Positions 24,592 through 33,521 are shown, counted from the stretch's first letter. The stretch: 64,000 nt of DNA from Empedobacter sp036647415 (GCF_036647415.1 NZ_JAVXKG010000010.1:33101-97100); one strand, 5' to 3'. A program made the numbers and translations. Notes: generated by a model from the letters alone, not told the origin.

Positions 24592-24619
24592 AAAAAAACC
24601 TCGATAAATCGAGGTTTTT
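24592..24619 (-). terminator. Terminator of fabV
   Basis: AAAACCTCGAT and ATCGAGGTTTT form a near-perfect stem with T-rich flanks on both sides, 25 bases beyond the fabV stop at 24644. Confidence 0.75.
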
Positions 24620-24643
24620 AAAATTATATTATTTTATAAAAAA

Positions 24644-25843
24644 CTATGAAATACTAGGCACAGTTACCAATTCGTTAGTGTCTGCTTCGTAATCAATGTT
24701 ATCATAATTAAATCCAAATAATTGGAAAAACTCATTACGGTAACCTTCAATATCAGAAATTTCGTTGATGTTTTCTGTTGTTACGATTTTCCATAAATCA
24801 TCTACTTCTTTTTGTACATCTTCGCGCATTTCTAAATCGTCAATTCTGATTCGTCCATTTTCATCTAAAGGCACATTACCATCAGCTGTGTACAAACGAT
24901 CTGTAAATAAACGTTGCATTTGCTCTATCGTTCCTTCATGAATTCCCTTTTCTTTCATTACTTTATACAATAACGAAACATATAGAGGAACAACAGGAAT
25001 TGCTGAACTAGACTGTGTCACCAATGCTTTGTTTACCGAAACATAACTAACTCCATTTAGATCCGCCAAAAGATTATTGATAACTGGAACAGTTTTCTCT
25101 AAATCATTTTTCGCCATACCAATTGCACCATCTTTGTAAATACGATGCGTTAATTCTGGTCCGATATATGAATAAGCAACAGTTTTTACACCTTCTGCTA
25201 AAACTCCTGCTTCTTTAAGATCTTCTATCCAAAATTTCCAATCTTCACCACCCATTACTGCAATTGTATTATCAATTTCTTCTTGAGATTCGATAGGATT
25301 AATTGTTATATCTGTAACATTTGCGGTATGAAAATCTACTGTTTTATTCGTAAAAGGCTCTCCAATAGGCTTAAGTACAGAATTATAAACCACTCCTGTT
25401 TTTGGATGAGTACGACGAGGCGAAGCCAAACTATAAACAACTAAATCTACTTGACCTAAGTCTTTTTTGATTAATTCGATTGTTTGTTTTTTTATTTCAT
25501 CAGAAAAAGCATCTCCATTAATACTTTTAGCATACAATCCAGCTTCATGTGCTTCTTTCTCAAAAGCAGCTGTGTTATACCAACCTGCAGTTCCAGGTTT
25601 GTTAGGCGCAGCTGGTTTTTCGAAGAAAACTCCAATTGTTGCAGCGTTGTACCCAAAAGCCGCAGAAATGCGTGATGAAAGACCAAAACCTGTCGATGCA
25701 CCAATTACTAAAACTTTTTTAGGACCTTCTCCTGTTATGTTTTTAGATTTTATGTACTCAATTTGATTGTGAACATTTTTTGCAGTTCCCTCAGGATGAG
25801 TCGTTATACAAATAAACCCTCTTGTTCTTGGTTGAATAATCAT
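24644..25843 (-). CDS. fabV: FabV enoyl-ACP reductase / trans-2-enoyl-CoA reductase
   Basis: Reduces the trans-2 double bond of enoyl-ACP or enoyl-CoA with NADH in fatty acid synthesis. The 399 residues match the FabV length. NADH-binding VLVIGASTGFGLSSR lies at 44-58; SLASPRRTHPKTG at 138-150; the active-site Tyr-x8-Lys pair is Tyr236/Lys245 in THRIYKDGAIGMAK, with Tyr226 nearby. FabV enzymes are known for low triclosan sensitivity. It is monocistronic here, away from other fab genes. Confidence 0.92.
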   Translation of the reverse strand: MIIQPRTRGFICITTHPEGTAKNVHNQIEYIKSKNITGEGPKKVLVIGASTGFGLSSRISAAFGYNAATIGVFFEKPAAPNKPGTAGWYNTAAFEKEAHEAGLYAKSINGDAFSDEIKKQTIELIKKDLGQVDLVVYSLASPRRTHPKTGVVYNSVLKPIGEPFTNKTVDFHTANVTDITINPIESQEEIDNTIAVMGGEDWKFWIEDLKEAGVLAEGVKTVAYSYIGPELTHRIYKDGAIGMAKNDLEKTVPVINNLLADLNGVSYVSVNKALVTQSSSAIPVVPLYVSLLYKVMKEKGIHEGTIEQMQRLFTDRLYTADGNVPLDENGRIRIDDLEMREDVQKEVDDLWKIVTTENINEISDIEGYRNEFFQLFGFNYDNIDYEADTNELVTVPSIS

Positions 25844-25937
25844 TTTTCTTTATTTAGTCGCATAAAATTATAAATAATTTTCTAATTAAAACTAAACTTC
25901 TGACTTGCTTGGTATCTCTTTTAAAAAAAAAATCTTT

Positions 25938-25967
25938 GAAACATAATAAATATTGATTAAATTTACA
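25938..25967 (+). promoter_or_regulatory. Promoter of the HTH gene pair
   Basis: TTG (25938-25940), 19-bp spacer and TAAATTTA (25960-25967) match the consensus except the last base. It would start transcription near 25974 and supports translation from the ATG at 26007 rather than from 25953. Confidence 0.55.
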
Positions 25968-26006
25968 TTAATCGAATTAATTTCACTCTCAAAACCTAAC
26001 CTACCT

Positions 26007-26426
26007 ATGAAAGAAATTCACATTGGTTCTCTTATTAAGAAGAGAGTCGAAGAACTAAATATAGATACAAAACGGATTATATCTTTTTTCAAAATTTATT
26101 CAGAAAAAGATATCAATACTCAGTATGATAATGCATCTATTGATACTAGTGATTTACTAAAATGGTCAAAACTCTTAGAATATGACTTTTTTAGAATTTA
26201 CACGCAACATATTATACTTTATGCGCCAGTAGGAAAAGTTGATACCTCAACTTCCCCTAAAACTACATCTTTGCCTAATTACAGAAAAAATGTCTACACA
26301 AAAGAAATTATTGATTTTGTGTTGGATTTACACACAAAAGAAAATAAAAAAATTCAAGAAATTTCAGATGAATACAATATACCTAAAAATACTATCCATA
26401 ACTGGATAAAGAAATATATTACTTAA
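26007..26426 (+). CDS. HTH protein, transposase-OrfA-like (first of pair)
   Basis: From the ATG at 26007 the product is 139 residues beginning MKEIHIGSLIKKRVEEL. The first 65 residues (VEELNIDTKRIISFF, LLKWSKLLEYDFFRIYTQH) form a conserved helical domain often seen in Weeksellaceae; a Ser/Thr-rich linker follows; residues about 95-139 (YTKEIIDFVLDLH and PKNTIHNWIKKYI) are a transposase-type HTH. No catalytic DDE domain is present. It is usually annotated as a transposase, but its pairing with a second HTH gene and intact state suggest a domesticated regulator. Confidence 0.6.
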   Translation: MKEIHIGSLIKKRVEELNIDTKRIISFFKIYSEKDINTQYDNASIDTSDLLKWSKLLEYDFFRIYTQHIILYAPVGKVDTSTSPKTTSLPNYRKNVYTKEIIDFVLDLHTKENKKIQEISDEYNIPKNTIHNWIKKYIT

Positions 26427-26446
26427 CTACCTAACACACCTAAACA

Positions 26447-26749
26447 ATGGAAAAACCAAACTACCAAAAAATTTATCAGGATATTATTAACCGAAATTAT
26501 CCTGACAAACAAAAACAGACTGAAAAATTATTACAAAAAGAAATGACTGCTTTAAATGTGATTAAAATTTCAGAAATTTTGAATGTAAATGATACAGCCA
26601 AAAATCAAAAACATAAATCGTACGATTTAAATTCTATTTTAGAAATTCTGAATGAACAGAAATTAAATAATTTCACTAACATTGAAGTTTCTGAAAAATT
26701 TAAAATCAGTCGAAATACGGTTGCAAAATGGAAAAAAATCTACGGATAA
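26447..26749 (+). CDS. HTH protein (second of pair)
   Basis: A 100-residue protein starting 20 bases after the preceding stop, so co-transcribed. The N-terminus (NYQKIYQDIINRNYPDKQKQ) is a conserved helical start; the C-terminus (NIEVSEKFKISRNTVAKWKK) is an HTH of the same type as in its partner. No catalytic domain or terminal inverted repeats were seen nearby. The pair is likely to bind DNA together; target unknown. Confidence 0.6.
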   Translation: MEKPNYQKIYQDIINRNYPDKQKQTEKLLQKEMTALNVIKISEILNVNDTAKNQKHKSYDLNSILEILNEQKLNNFTNIEVSEKFKISRNTVAKWKKIYG

Positions 26750-26754
26750 ATAAG

Positions 26755-26787
26755 AAAGGCTTAGTTTTTAACTAAGCCTTTTTTTTA
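26755..26787. terminator. Bidirectional terminator between HTH pair and DUF3817-like gene
   Basis: AAAGGCTTAGTT and AACTAAGCCTTT form a perfect stem with a three-base loop and a run of eight T on the plus strand. It separates two convergent genes. Confidence 0.85.
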
Positions 26788-27105
26788 CTATTTATTTTCT
26801 TTCTCTTTATCTTCTTCTATTGCTTTATGCACCAATAAGGTTGCAAATGGAATAAATGCATAAATCATATAAAAAATAAAATCTTCATCATCCCATTTAT
26901 AAATTTTTCTAACTCTAAAAAGTAAAAGTAAGTAAGCTGTAAACCAAAATCCATGAAAACACCCTGCAAAAGGCATTGGTAGTACATAATCAAATTGATA
27001 TTTTATTGGCATTGCAACCAAAAACAACAAAGCACAACTTATCGTCTCCCAGATACAAGTAACACTAAACCATTTTTTTAACTTTTCTTCAGAAATATTT
27101 ATCAT
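26788..27105 (-). CDS. DUF3817-like integral membrane protein
   Basis: A 105-residue protein with three hydrophobic segments: ISCALLFLVAMPIKY, CFHGFWFTAYLLLLF and FIFYMIYAFIPFATLLVH. The pattern IxxALLFxVAMPxKY, then GxxHGFWF and PFATL is that of DUF3817 proteins. Function of the family is not known. It is monocistronic and convergent with the HTH pair. Confidence 0.7.
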   Translation of the reverse strand: MINISEEKLKKWFSVTCIWETISCALLFLVAMPIKYQFDYVLPMPFAGCFHGFWFTAYLLLLFRVRKIYKWDDEDFIFYMIYAFIPFATLLVHKAIEEDKEKENK

Positions 27106-27271
27106 GCTACAAATTTAGTTTTTTATTAAATTTATATGTATGATAAGAATTAGTAATTTTTAAGTTTATTTATAAAAAACATGACTAACATTATTAGTAT
27201 TTATGATAATCAGTTAATACAATTATCAATTTAATTTATTATTTTTGTAAAAATCAAAAACAAATCTATAG

Positions 27272-28390
27272 ATGCAAGTAAACAATTTTCTTTCAAAAAA
27301 ATTAAATTTATCATTACCATATTGGACAATTTTATGTCCTTTGATTGCCATTTTCGCTTTAAGTATTGCAAATAGTTACAAAGACAATCCTTGGTTTTTA
27401 ACATTTCTAGGTATTTCATTAATTTCTGCAGTTTTAGCAGCGGTGCATCATGCAGAAGTTGTAGCGCATAAAGTAGGCGAACCATACGGAACAATAATTT
27501 TAGCACTTGCAATTACCGTAATTGAAGTTTCATTGATTGTTTCGTTAATGATGTCCGAACCCGCAGGAAAACCATCTGTTTTAGCCAGAGATACTGTATT
27601 TGCTGCTGTTATGATTATTTTGACAGGAATTATTGGTATATGTCTTTTAGCTGGTGGTGTTCGTTATAAGGAGCAAAATTTCATAAAACAAGGTGTTTCT
27701 TCTGCACTAATAACACTAGTTGCAATTTCTATACTTACTATGGTTTTACCAAATTTCACAACATCTGAAGGTGCAGGTGAATTTTCGTCGAGCCAATTAA
27801 TTTTTGTTGCAATTATTTCTTTAATCCTTTATGGTGGCTTCATTTCTTTACAAACTATTCGTCATCGCGATTATTTTTTACCACAAAGTAGTGCAGATAA
27901 TATTGCATCAGAATTATATGTAGAAAAACCAAATACTATTACAACTATTGCAAGTTTAGTTTTGTTAATAATAGCATTAACTGCAGTTGTTTTATTATCA
28001 AAAAAATTATCTCCAACTATAGAGTCTATTGTAATGGATCTTGGCGCACCAAAATCTTTAGTAGGAATTATAATTGCTGCTGTAATTTTATTACCAGAAG
28101 GTTTGGCGGCATATAAAGCTGCACGAAAAGACCGTTTACAAACAAGTCTTAATTTATCTTTAGGCTCTGCTTTGGCATCAATTGGTCTTACAATTCCTGC
28201 TGTTGCAATTGTTTGTTATTTTACAGGTTTACAAGTAACATTAGGAATAGATGGAAAATCATCTATTTTATTAGTTTTATCGTTGTTCACCGTTTATTTA
28301 TCATTAAGCTCAGGACGAACAAACATTCAACAAGGAATTGTTTTATTGACTCTCTTTGCAACCTATCTTTTTACGACAATTGTACCTTAA
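27272..28390 (+). CDS. chaA: Calcium/proton antiporter, ChaA type
   Basis: A 372-residue cation exchanger of the CaCA superfamily with about 10 to 11 helices. The two inverted alpha-repeats are visible: HHAEVVAHKVGEPYGTIILALAITVIEVSLIV near 70-100 and GAPKSLVGIIIAAVILLPEGLAAYKAARKD near 253-283, each carrying the acidic residue (Glu) that binds the ion. The family exports Ca2+ or Na+ in exchange for H+. A TATTTTTG box at 27240-27247 lies 25 bases before the ATG. It shares a strong bidirectional terminator with oxyR. Confidence 0.85.
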   Translation: MQVNNFLSKKLNLSLPYWTILCPLIAIFALSIANSYKDNPWFLTFLGISLISAVLAAVHHAEVVAHKVGEPYGTIILALAITVIEVSLIVSLMMSEPAGKPSVLARDTVFAAVMIILTGIIGICLLAGGVRYKEQNFIKQGVSSALITLVAISILTMVLPNFTTSEGAGEFSSSQLIFVAIISLILYGGFISLQTIRHRDYFLPQSSADNIASELYVEKPNTITTIASLVLLIIALTAVVLLSKKLSPTIESIVMDLGAPKSLVGIIIAAVILLPEGLAAYKAARKDRLQTSLNLSLGSALASIGLTIPAVAIVCYFTGLQVTLGIDGKSSILLVLSLFTVYLSLSSGRTNIQQGIVLLTLFATYLFTTIVP

Positions 28391-28401
28391 TTTTAGATAC
28401 T

Positions 28402-28435
28402 AAAAAAGCGACTTGATAATCAAGTCGCTTTTTTT
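28402..28435. terminator. Bidirectional terminator between chaA and oxyR
   Basis: GCGACTTGA (28408-28416), loop TAA and TCAAGTCGC (28420-28428), flanked by six A on one side and seven T on the other. It serves two convergent genes. Confidence 0.9.
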
Positions 28436-28452
28436 ATATGAATATTATAATT

Positions 28453-29403
28453 TTATTTCTTTGGTAAAGAAACCATATTGGCATCTAATTTTTGATCTTT
28501 CTCTAAGAATATTTTTCCTCTCAAAATACTTTGTATTGTATTCATTAATTCTTTCTCAAAAGAATCTCTTAACTGTGATTGATGAAAAACGAGTGAAACT
28601 TCGCGTGTAGGAACAGGCGATTCAAAATTCTTGATGAATTGCTTATATTCTTTTGGTAAATCATCTGCAACCAAGGCTGGTAATAATGTCATTCCATATC
28701 CATCGTTTGATAATTTTACCAAAGCTTCAAAACTTCCTGATTCTAATTTGATTGGTCTTTGCTTCATTTTAGATGCATCACATAATGCTAATACATTATT
28801 TCTAAAACAATGGCCTTCTTGCAGAATCAATAAATCTGCTGTATCTAAGTCTGTTTCTACAATATGACTATGCGACGCCAAACGATGTCCATTTGGGACA
28901 TAAGCTACCAAAGGCTCATAATAAAGAGGTCTTTCTATAAGTTGATCTTCATAAAGTGGCGAAACAATAATACCAAAATCCAACGATCCGTCTTTTAATC
29001 CTTTTACAATCTTATCTGTTTGTAATTCTTTGATTATTAAATTAGATTTCGGATTGTTTTTCTGAAAAGTTTTGTAAAATAAAGGAACCAATGATGGTAA
29101 AACTGTTGGAATTACACCAATTACAAAATCACCTTCTAGCAAACCTTTTTCTTCGTTTACCAAATGTTTCATTCGATTAGCTTCCATCAAAATTGTTTTG
29201 GCTTGCGCAACAATTTTCTCTCCTATTTGTGTAATTTTAATAGGATGCGAAGTTCTATCGAAAATATCAATATTTAATTCTTTTTCTAATTTCTGAATTT
29301 GCATACTCAACGTAGGCTGAGTGACAAATGATTTATCAGCAGCAACTGTAAAGTTCTTATGTTCAGCAACTGCCAACACATATTGTAATTGTACTAATGT
29401 CAT
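28453..29403 (-). CDS. oxyR: OxyR, hydrogen-peroxide-sensing LysR-type regulator
   Basis: A 316-residue LysR-family regulator. The N-terminal winged HTH is complete (LQYVLAVAEHKNFTVAADKS, SMQIQKLEKELNIDIFDR). In the effector domain Cys199 and Cys208 in EGHCFRNNVLALC fall at the same positions as the redox pair of E. coli OxyR, which supports the peroxide-sensing assignment. It probably activates catalase, peroxiredoxin and similar genes; none of these is adjacent. Monocistronic. Confidence 0.92.
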   Translation of the reverse strand: MTLVQLQYVLAVAEHKNFTVAADKSFVTQPTLSMQIQKLEKELNIDIFDRTSHPIKITQIGEKIVAQAKTILMEANRMKHLVNEEKGLLEGDFVIGVIPTVLPSLVPLFYKTFQKNNPKSNLIIKELQTDKIVKGLKDGSLDFGIIVSPLYEDQLIERPLYYEPLVAYVPNGHRLASHSHIVETDLDTADLLILQEGHCFRNNVLALCDASKMKQRPIKLESGSFEALVKLSNDGYGMTLLPALVADDLPKEYKQFIKNFESPVPTREVSLVFHQSQLRDSFEKELMNTIQSILRGKIFLEKDQKLDANMVSLPKK

Positions 29404-29491
29404 ATATTACTATTGATAACTATAAATTTTTGTGATAAAGGTACATAATATAATATTATCAATCTATATTATAAATCATAACTTAACGTAT

Positions 29492-29520
29492 AAAAAAAGC
29501 CCGGATAAATCCGAGCTTTT
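29492..29520 (-). terminator. Terminator of the lipoprotein gene at 29.5 kb
   Basis: On the minus strand AGCTCGGAT pairs with ATCCGGGCT (one G-U) around a two-base loop and is followed by seven T. It lies 16 bases after the stop at 29536. Confidence 0.75.
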
Positions 29521-29535
29521 GTAAATAAATTATGA

Positions 29536-29952
29536 TTATTTATTTAAGTTTTTTTGAATTTCTGCTGTCCAATCTTGTAATTTTTTAGCATCTTCTGGAG
29601 TTAAAGATTGTGTATAACCTTGTAATTCTTTTCCAAAATCTACAGACTGTTTTGTTAACTCAGCTAACTTATTTGCATCACCAGCAGTTGCTGCAAGTTT
29701 CATATCAGCAGCCCAAGTGTTATATTTAGCAACGAATGCTGTCACTTTAGGATCAGAAAAAGAAGGTAAATCTTTTGCTACTTCAGCAACTTTATTCATT
29801 GTTTCTTTACCTGCTTCTACCTGCTCTTCTACTGTATTTGCTACGTTTTCTTGTGTATTTTCTACTTTATCTGCTACTTTTTCTTTTTCAGATTTACAAG
29901 AAGATAATGATACTACACCTAATACTGCAGCGGCTAAAAATAATTTTTTCAT
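29536..29952 (-). CDS. Helical lipoprotein of unknown function
   Basis: A 138-residue lipoprotein with signal peptide and lipobox VSLSSC (Cys19). The mature part starts with a Lys/Glu-rich coiled-coil stretch (EKEKVADKVENTQENV) and continues as a mostly helical domain (FVAKYNTWAADMKLAA, LTPEDAKKLQDWTAEI). No family recognised; likely anchored in the outer membrane facing the periplasm. It has its own terminator, so it is monocistronic. Confidence 0.7.
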   Translation of the reverse strand: MKKLFLAAAVLGVVSLSSCKSEKEKVADKVENTQENVANTVEEQVEAGKETMNKVAEVAKDLPSFSDPKVTAFVAKYNTWAADMKLAATAGDANKLAELTKQSVDFGKELQGYTQSLTPEDAKKLQDWTAEIQKNLNK

Positions 29953-30031
29953 TTTAATTAAAGTTTTATAGTTAATATTTTTTGATAGTTCAAGTTAAAC
30001 AAATCTATTGATTAATTTATATTATTTCTTT

Positions 30032-31792
30032 TTAATTTTCTTTTGAAAATTGTACTTCATATAAATTTGCGTAATAACCACGTTTCGCCAATAATTCGTT
30101 GTGTGTACCATGTTCAACAATTATTCCATTATCCATCACAATTATTTTATCTGCATTTTGTATCGTCGCCAAACGATGTGCAATAATAATAGATGTACGT
30201 CCTTGTGTCAATTTATCTGTCGCTTTTTGTATTAATTCTTCAGATTCTGTATCAATAGAAGAAGTAGCTTCGTCTAATACCAAAATTTCTGGATTATAAA
30301 TATAGGCTCTCAAAAATGAAATTAATTGACGCTGACCAACAGAAAGTGTTGCTCCACGCTCGCTAACTTCACTGTAATAACCTTTGGGAAGTGACATTAT
30401 AAAACTATCAATTCCAATAATTTTTGCAGCATTTTGTACTTCATCTAACGTAATATTTTTGTTTCCGAGAACAATATTATCAAAAATTGTGGTGTTGAAT
30501 AAAAATACATCTTGTAAAACTACCGCAACATGTTGACGCAGATTTTTCAAATCCATGTCATAAATATTCACATCATCTATTTTTATTGTTCCAGAATCTA
30601 TATCATAAAAACGACTTAAAAGATTAATAATTGTTGATTTCCCTGCTCCCGTCGCTCCTACAATTGCTACTTTTTCTCCTGGTTTTGTAGAAAATGAAAT
30701 TCCTTTTAAGACTAAATTATTTGGAACGTAAGAAAATTTAACATCCTCAAAATCAATTTTTCCTTTTACATGTTCCAATTTAATTTTTCCATTATCTGGT
30801 AAAGTTTGATCGTCATCTAAAATTTTAAAAACACGATCTGCTCCTACTAAACCTCGTTGAATAGTATTGAAACGTTCTGCAATTGCACGCATTGGTGCAG
30901 TAAGCAATGTAACATATTGTGTAAAAGCAATTAAATCTCCCACAGAAACATCGCCGTGAACAGCAGTTCTAAGCCCTCCAAACCAAATTAAACTTCCTGT
31001 AGCTAAGGCAGAAATAATATCTACAACAGGAAATAAAAGTGAAAAATAGAAAACAGTTGTAAGATAATTTTTCTTTAAATCATTATTAATCGTTACAAAT
31101 TTCTTGTATTCTGCATTTTGACGATTAAAAACCTGAATAATATTCATTCCCGTTAAACGCTCTTGTACAAATGTGTTCAATTTCGCAACAATAGTTCGTT
31201 CTTCTTGGTAAACATTTTTTAATGCTTTTTGAAATAATCGCGTAATAATCATCATTAATGGAAGAATAATTATAACAACTGTTGCCAAAACCCAATTCAT
31301 CCAATACATTACAAAAACAATAAAAACGATTTTTAATACATCGCCCAACATCACTAAAATTCCATCATTAAAAACCTCAGCAATGGTCTCGATATCAGAA
31401 ACCGAACGTGTTACCAAAACTCCATTTGGCGTTTTATCAAAATAGCCAAGTTTAAATTTGATGAGATGATTGTATAGACGAACACGCAACAAACGAATAA
31501 CGCGCTGCGCAACAACATTCGCCAAATAAACCATAAAAAATGACAAAATCCCTTCAAAAACTAACACTAATGCTAATTTTATGATTTGATATTTTAATCC
31601 TGGTAAATCTTTGGTTTGTATATAATCATCGATAATATTTCCCGTTAAATACGGACGATAAACCGAAAAACATGCACTAAAAACGGCTACAAAAACAACT
31701 GACCAGAATAAATATTTACTCTGAGCACCGATTTGTAAAACGCGTTTTAATCCATTAAAATCAAACGATGAATTTTCGTTATTTGAACTCAT
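30032..31792 (-). CDS. ABC exporter half-transporter (MdlB/LmrA-like)
   Basis: The ATG at 31792 (586 residues) is chosen because the upstream frame lies within truA. The transmembrane domain (to about 330) has the six-helix exporter pattern with LLRVRLYNHLIKFKLGYFDKTPNG; the ATPase domain has Walker A GATGAGKST, VLQDVFLFN, signature LSVGQRQLISFLRAY (Gly of the LSGGQ motif replaced by Val), Walker B ILVLDEATSSIDT and AHRLAT. The start overlaps the truA stop region by 14 bases, so the two are translationally coupled. Substrate unknown. Confidence 0.85.
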   Translation of the reverse strand: MSSNNENSSFDFNGLKRVLQIGAQSKYLFWSVVFVAVFSACFSVYRPYLTGNIIDDYIQTKDLPGLKYQIIKLALVLVFEGILSFFMVYLANVVAQRVIRLLRVRLYNHLIKFKLGYFDKTPNGVLVTRSVSDIETIAEVFNDGILVMLGDVLKIVFIVFVMYWMNWVLATVVIIILPLMMIITRLFQKALKNVYQEERTIVAKLNTFVQERLTGMNIIQVFNRQNAEYKKFVTINNDLKKNYLTTVFYFSLLFPVVDIISALATGSLIWFGGLRTAVHGDVSVGDLIAFTQYVTLLTAPMRAIAERFNTIQRGLVGADRVFKILDDDQTLPDNGKIKLEHVKGKIDFEDVKFSYVPNNLVLKGISFSTKPGEKVAIVGATGAGKSTIINLLSRFYDIDSGTIKIDDVNIYDMDLKNLRQHVAVVLQDVFLFNTTIFDNIVLGNKNITLDEVQNAAKIIGIDSFIMSLPKGYYSEVSERGATLSVGQRQLISFLRAYIYNPEILVLDEATSSIDTESEELIQKATDKLTQGRTSIIIAHRLATIQNADKIIVMDNGIIVEHGTHNELLAKRGYYANLYEVQFSKEN

Positions 31793-32534
31793 TTTTAAAT
31801 AATTCTTTTGGATATTGAACATCAACCAAATAAAGTCCGTGTGCTGGTGCCGAAGCGCCTGCTGAACTACGTTGTTTTTGTTCTATAATTTCTGAAAACT
31901 CTTCTATAGAAATTTTCCCTAAACCTATATCTACTAATGTACCTACAATTGCACGAACCATATTTCGCAAAAAACGGTCGGCAGTTATTTCGAAAATTAA
32001 CTGTCCATTTTCATTTTTTCGCCAAAAAGCGGCCGTTACATCGCAAATATTTGTTTTCACATCGGTATGTAATTTAGCAAAACTTCCGAAATCTCCTTTC
32101 TTAATTAACAATTTTGCTGCATTATTCATTTTTTCAATATCTAACGAACGATGAAAATTCCATGCGCTTTCAAATAAAAACGGATCTTTTACAGGCGAAA
32201 GAAAATAATTGTATGAACGAGATGTCGCATCAAAACGAGCGTGCGCATCATCATCCATCAAAAATAAACGATAAACGGCTATATCTTTTGGTAAAAAAGA
32301 ATTTAACTTTTTGATTAAATCGACATCTAATTCTTCTTCATAATCAAAATGAATATACATTTTTTTTGCATGTACACCTGCATCTGTTCTACCTGCGCCG
32401 ACAATCGAAATCTTTTTTCGTAAGATTTTTGATAATCGATCTTCTATTACTTCTTGTACCGAAATTTGGTTGGGTTGAATTTGATAACCAAAATAATTTT
32501 TTCCGTTATAAGCTAATTCTAAAAAATATCGCAA
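31779..32534 (-). CDS. truA: tRNA pseudouridine(38-40) synthase TruA
   Basis: Converts uridines 38-40 of the tRNA anticodon arm to pseudouridine. The start is placed at TTG 32534, giving MRYFLELAYNGKNYFGYQ, the usual TruA N-terminus; the longer frame would overrun the promoter and the opposite gene. The catalytic Asp is in GAGRTDAGVHA; FDATSRSYNYFL and DRFLRNMVRAIVGTLVDIG are further conserved blocks. About 251 residues, normal length. Downstream it overlaps an ABC exporter gene. Confidence 0.88.
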   Translation of the reverse strand: MRYFLELAYNGKNYFGYQIQPNQISVQEVIEDRLSKILRKKISIVGAGRTDAGVHAKKMYIHFDYEEELDVDLIKKLNSFLPKDIAVYRLFLMDDDAHARFDATSRSYNYFLSPVKDPFLFESAWNFHRSLDIEKMNNAAKLLIKKGDFGSFAKLHTDVKTNICDVTAAFWRKNENGQLIFEITADRFLRNMVRAIVGTLVDIGLGKISIEEFSEIIEQKQRSSAGASAPAHGLYLVDVQYPKELFKNEFK

Positions 32535-32540
32535 TTGTTG

Positions 32541-32561
32541 TAAATTTGAACAGCAAAAATA
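32541..32561. promoter_or_regulatory. Overlapping divergent -7 boxes for truA and the yfcE-like gene
   Basis: TAAATTTG on the plus strand (32541-32548) and TATTTTTG on the minus strand (32554-32561) both match TAnnTTTG. Each lies about 20 bases before a TTG start codon. No TTG -33 element at standard spacing was found for either, so upstream contacts are uncertain. Confidence 0.5.
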
Positions 32562-32568
32562 CAACCTT

Positions 32569-33060
32569 TTGAAGAAAATACTTTTACTTTCGGACACGCA
32601 TTCTTACATAGATGATAGAATTTTGGATTATGCGCAGCAAGCCGACGAAATTTGGCATGCTGGTGATATTGGCGATATTTCGGTTACAGATAAATTAGCT
32701 GCAATAAAACCGCTACGTGCCGTTTACGGAAATATTGACGATAACAAAGCACGTGCTGACTTTCCTTTGAACAACCGATTTATAGTAGAAGGTGTTGATG
32801 TTTTGATAACGCATATTGGCGGTTATCCTGGAAAATATAGCTCCGCAATACGAAACGAAATTTATACTAATCCTCCAAAATTATTTATCAGTGGACATTC
32901 GCATATCTTAAAAGTTATGCCCGATAAAAAATTGGGATTAATCCACATGAATCCTGGCGCAGTTGGTAAACATGGTTTTCAGAAAGTGCGAACAATGTTA
33001 CGTTTTGAGTTAAATGCCGGAAAAATTGAAAATTTGGAAGTGATTGAATTTAAACTATAA
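32569..33060 (+). CDS. YfcE/MJ0936-type metallophosphoesterase
   Basis: A 163-residue phosphodiesterase-fold protein starting at TTG 32569 (MKKILLLSDTHSYID). The di-metal site motifs are in order: LLSDTH, HAGDIGD, YGNIDDN, LITHIGG and ISGHSHI. Members hydrolyse phosphodiester substrates with Mn2+ or Ni2+; the natural substrate is usually unknown. It is divergent from truA with only 34 bases between the two start codons, and a flavin reductase gene follows at 13 bases. Confidence 0.85.
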   Translation: MKKILLLSDTHSYIDDRILDYAQQADEIWHAGDIGDISVTDKLAAIKPLRAVYGNIDDNKARADFPLNNRFIVEGVDVLITHIGGYPGKYSSAIRNEIYTNPPKLFISGHSHILKVMPDKKLGLIHMNPGAVGKHGFQKVRTMLRFELNAGKIENLEVIEFKL

Positions 33061-33073
33061 ATCTGATTAAAAA

Positions 33074-33520
33074 ATGAATAAACAAATTATTATAAATGGT
33101 TCTTTACGAAAAAATGGAAATACGACTGAATTGATTCAGAAAATTTACCCAAATTCAATTTCTATTCAATTAATTGATTTTAAGATTGAATTGTATAATT
33201 ATGATGAAAATTATACCGAAAAAGATGAATTTTTAGACATTATTAACCAAATAATAGAGTTTGATGAAATTGTTTTTGCGACACCTGTTTATTGGTATTC
33301 GATGAGTAGTTTGATGAAAATATTCTTTGATCGGTTAACAGATTTAATTGGTTCTCAAGAAACTATTGGACGAAAATTAATGGGTAAAAAAATAAGTGTG
33401 ATTACCTCATCAAACGGAAATAATTTAGGTAAAAATTTCTTTTTACCATTTCTTGAAACTGCAAATTATCTTCATTTAGATTATCTACAAGGAGCACATT
33501 ACGTTAATCCAAAAAATTAA
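33074..33520 (+). CDS. Flavodoxin-fold NAD(P)H-dependent reductase
   Basis: A 148-residue protein with the flavodoxin-like fold: IIINGSLRKNGNTTELIQ near the start is the FMN phosphate-binding loop, and FATPVYWYSMSSLMKIFFDRL is the second flavin-contact motif of NADPH-dependent FMN reductases. It likely uses FMN to reduce quinones, azo compounds or flavins. It lies 13 bases after the phosphoesterase gene and is probably co-transcribed. The C-terminus converges with the next gene. Confidence 0.75.
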   Translation: MNKQIIINGSLRKNGNTTELIQKIYPNSISIQLIDFKIELYNYDENYTEKDEFLDIINQIIEFDEIVFATPVYWYSMSSLMKIFFDRLTDLIGSQETIGRKLMGKKISVITSSNGNNLGKNFFLPFLETANYLHLDYLQGAHYVNPKN

Positions 33521-33521
33521 A

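Noticed and set aside
32535..32597. Longer TruA form starting at 32597
   Set aside because: The extra 21 residues are not TruA-like, overlap the divergent gene and contain the -7 box; the TTG at 32534 gives the usual MRYFLELAYNG start.
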